Source: Corythucha ciliata
Taxonomy: Eukaryota > Arthropoda > Insecta > Hemiptera > Tingidae
Length of the DNA stretch: 64,000 nucleotides
Assembly: GCA_038030265.1 (NCBI GenBank)
Contig: CM075939.1
Coordinates: 42,451,253-42,515,252, forward strand
Direction of reading: 5' to 3'
Within the stretch, counting starts at the first letter, position 1. Every line of letters begins with the position of its first letter. The notes under the pieces were generated by a model. It was not told the origin of the DNA and ran no database searches. It saw nothing but the letters and a program-made list of their open reading frames with translations. The position numbers and the translations under genes are program-made. Of the stretch, positions 62,161-64,000 are shown piece after piece.

Positions 62161-62810
62161 AAGGTGGATGGGGGGGGGGATCAAAACCCTTCTTCCTTCC
62201 ACGTTTCACCCCCGCCTCCTTCAAATGTTTAGAGTGATTTTGACAGATCCCTGTTACCCCACCCTCTCCGTCAGCTGGTGATCGGCTATGGAGCATTTAA
62301 TTTATAACCCCCCCCCCTGCAAGTAAATTAAGCAGAAATTCCCCCCCCCCTGGAGCTGGTCAAATCCCTTTAAACATAGGATAGGGGTGGGGTGGGAAGG
62401 TGGTGGGGGTGTATATGGTGAGGGGGAGGGGAAGATTAACTCGCTGAAAACTCGTGTGGGGAGGGAGTTATTCTATGAGAGGGTTTTCGATCCCCCCCCC
62501 TTTAAAAGCTCTCCGATTCGCCCTTTGATGCTTGATGCTATGTGTATAGGTCACAGTATTCCAAAGTTGAGAAATTAGAGGCACGCTATTTCTGCACGAA
62601 ACGAACCGAATTCTGGCCGGGCTAAAGACCCAAGCCGGTTTCCGGAGAGGGGAGCATTAGATTGGGTTCATTTGTTGTGTAAAAAGATCTATACCGGCAC
62701 TATATGCATCGTGCTTTTTGGATAACACCGATACCGAGAAAATGCAATCTCGATCTCGGTGTCGGTCTCGATTTCGAGACCGAGACTTTCTCGATCTCGG
62801 TGCATCACTT
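62161..62810. other. Unclassified stretch with many G and C runs
   Basis: Runs of nine or ten G or C at about 62170, 62308, 62341 and 62492, and GGTGGGG-rich sequence at 62385-62435. No gene recognised. It ends with the second GTCTCG-like block. Confidence 0.4.
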
Positions 62811-64000
62811 GCTGAAATGGAGAAAAATGGCAAATTCACAACTGAAATATCAAAAAATCGCCCATCCGCGAGTACAATAGAGAAAAGCCGATAATTCACA
62901 GTATTTGCGAAAAACGCTAATTCACGACTGAAATTTAAAAAAGAATGGCTTATTAGCAGCTAAAATTGATATGAACGCTAAACCACGTCAAAAATCGAAA
63001 AAATCGCGAATTGAAATGCCAAAATTGAGAAAAATAGCTAATTCATGGATGAAATTGGGGAAAAACGCTAATTCGCGGATAACGTCCATATAAACGTTAA
63101 TTTGCGACTACATACGAGAAACATCGGCTGATTCGTGACTAAAATGAAGAAAAAATCACGGCTAATATTTAGTAAAACGTTGATTTGCGGCTAAAATTTT
63201 AGGAAAACACAAATCCATGCGGCTTCTGATAAAGACAACTTCGGGCCCAAAACTGAGAAATCACGCTAATCCTCAGCTAAAAGCGAAAAAAAAAAAAAAA
63301 AATTGGTAATGCGGGGCAAGTATAGTTCGTGCATGGCTGGCTAATTTGCGGCCAAAATTGAGAAAAATCTATTACTTACTTCTATCTATCGGCTGTGCGC
63401 CCTGGCTTCTCTAGATCTCTCTAGACAATCCCAACGCTCCTTTTTAAATAATTTATTTCGAATTTTATAATTTTTAAATATGTATTCGTACTTCGTAGGT
63501 ACATCATGATGCGCTTCTTAGATAATTTTTTCTCGTCTGCCCCCTCCCCCTTATTTGGCTATACGCGCCTCTTAGGGCACGGTTCTCCCGGGCGATCGCC
63601 CGGCTCGCCCCCTCTTAAAGCCGGCACTGCCCATGAACGTAGAACTTGAAAAGCCTCTTGCCATCTTTAAGCTTTTTGGGGGCCCCCTCTGATAGGTACC
63701 TATGGCCTGGGGTGGTCTGCCCCCCTTCACCCCTACACTGCTGATTCTGACATGAGCCCAGTGGCGGAACAACGCCTGTCGAGGCCCGGGGCGGAAATCT
63801 CTTGGAGGCCCTTTAGTCTCTAGTTAAACTGGGAATATAATTTTTATTAGCGTTGGAGAACTTAATTTTTCAAATTTTAGCCACGAAATTGCCTCCGAAA
63901 ACTGCGAATGTGAGTTTTCTCAATTTTATCCGCGAATGAGCTCATTTTCACATTTTTTTTCCCCCACGAATTAGCTCATTTTCTCATTTACTGCTGCGAA
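62811..64000. repeat. Family A arrays at the right edge, with a transposon terminus
   Basis: 62811-63370 is reversed family A, 63850-64000 forward family A. Between them the sequence is unclassified except CAGTGGCGGAACAACGCC, near 63760, which resembles the left end of a CAGTGGCGG-type element. Confidence 0.55.

Overview
Kind of genome. This is animal nuclear DNA: genes split by GT-AG introns, three retroelement classes, tRNA-derived SINEs, MITE-like elements, and no bacterial operon structure. A multi-domain Cht10-type (group II) chitinase points to an arthropod or a close ecdysozoan. A dynein-regulatory-complex gene (DRC2/CCDC65) implies motile cilia or flagellated sperm. I cannot name the species.

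Layout. 1-2290 is a degenerate array of about 30 bp units (family B). 2522-24627 (+) is a Cht10-like chitinase, 28 exons and about 1,567 residues inside the window, open at its 5' end. It carries Thr-rich linkers, two CBM14, GH18-1, a Thr-rich linker, GH18-2, one CBM14 and GH18-3. Two of its introns hold a roughly 2 kb imperfect inverted repeat (5690-7940 versus 14430-16560) flanking the single linker exon 11781-11935. 25033-26382 (-) is a complete acyl-CoA-binding protein gene, convergent with the chitinase. 26.4-36.7 kb is gene-poor and contains a 2,284 bp hAT-like element with a perfect 8 bp target duplication that carries a family B array. 36.7-45.4 kb is a retroelement cluster: a tiny LINE 3' end, a broken BEL/Pao element with one LTR, a hAT-like MITE and a decayed LINE of R1/I-like type, with a TTAGG-containing minisatellite on both sides. 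48395-55836 (-) is a complete DRC2-like gene of 447 residues whose largest intron holds a further copy of the 2 kb repeat and a Jockey-like LINE. 56466 (+) starts an unrecognised gene head-to-head with DRC2. The rest to 64000 is repeats: family B, a SINE, a 115 bp tandem array and a GTCTCG tandem repeat.

How things relate. The three confident genes are unrelated in function: extracellular chitin remodelling, acyl-CoA transport in the cytosol, and axoneme assembly. What unites the window is its non-coding DNA. Several families of degenerate units, mostly about 30 bp, fill introns and intergenic DNA in blocks of alternating orientation. Evidence here (an element with exact target duplication, repeated 2 kb copies, MITEs with tRNA-like cargo) suggests that non-autonomous transposons spread these arrays.
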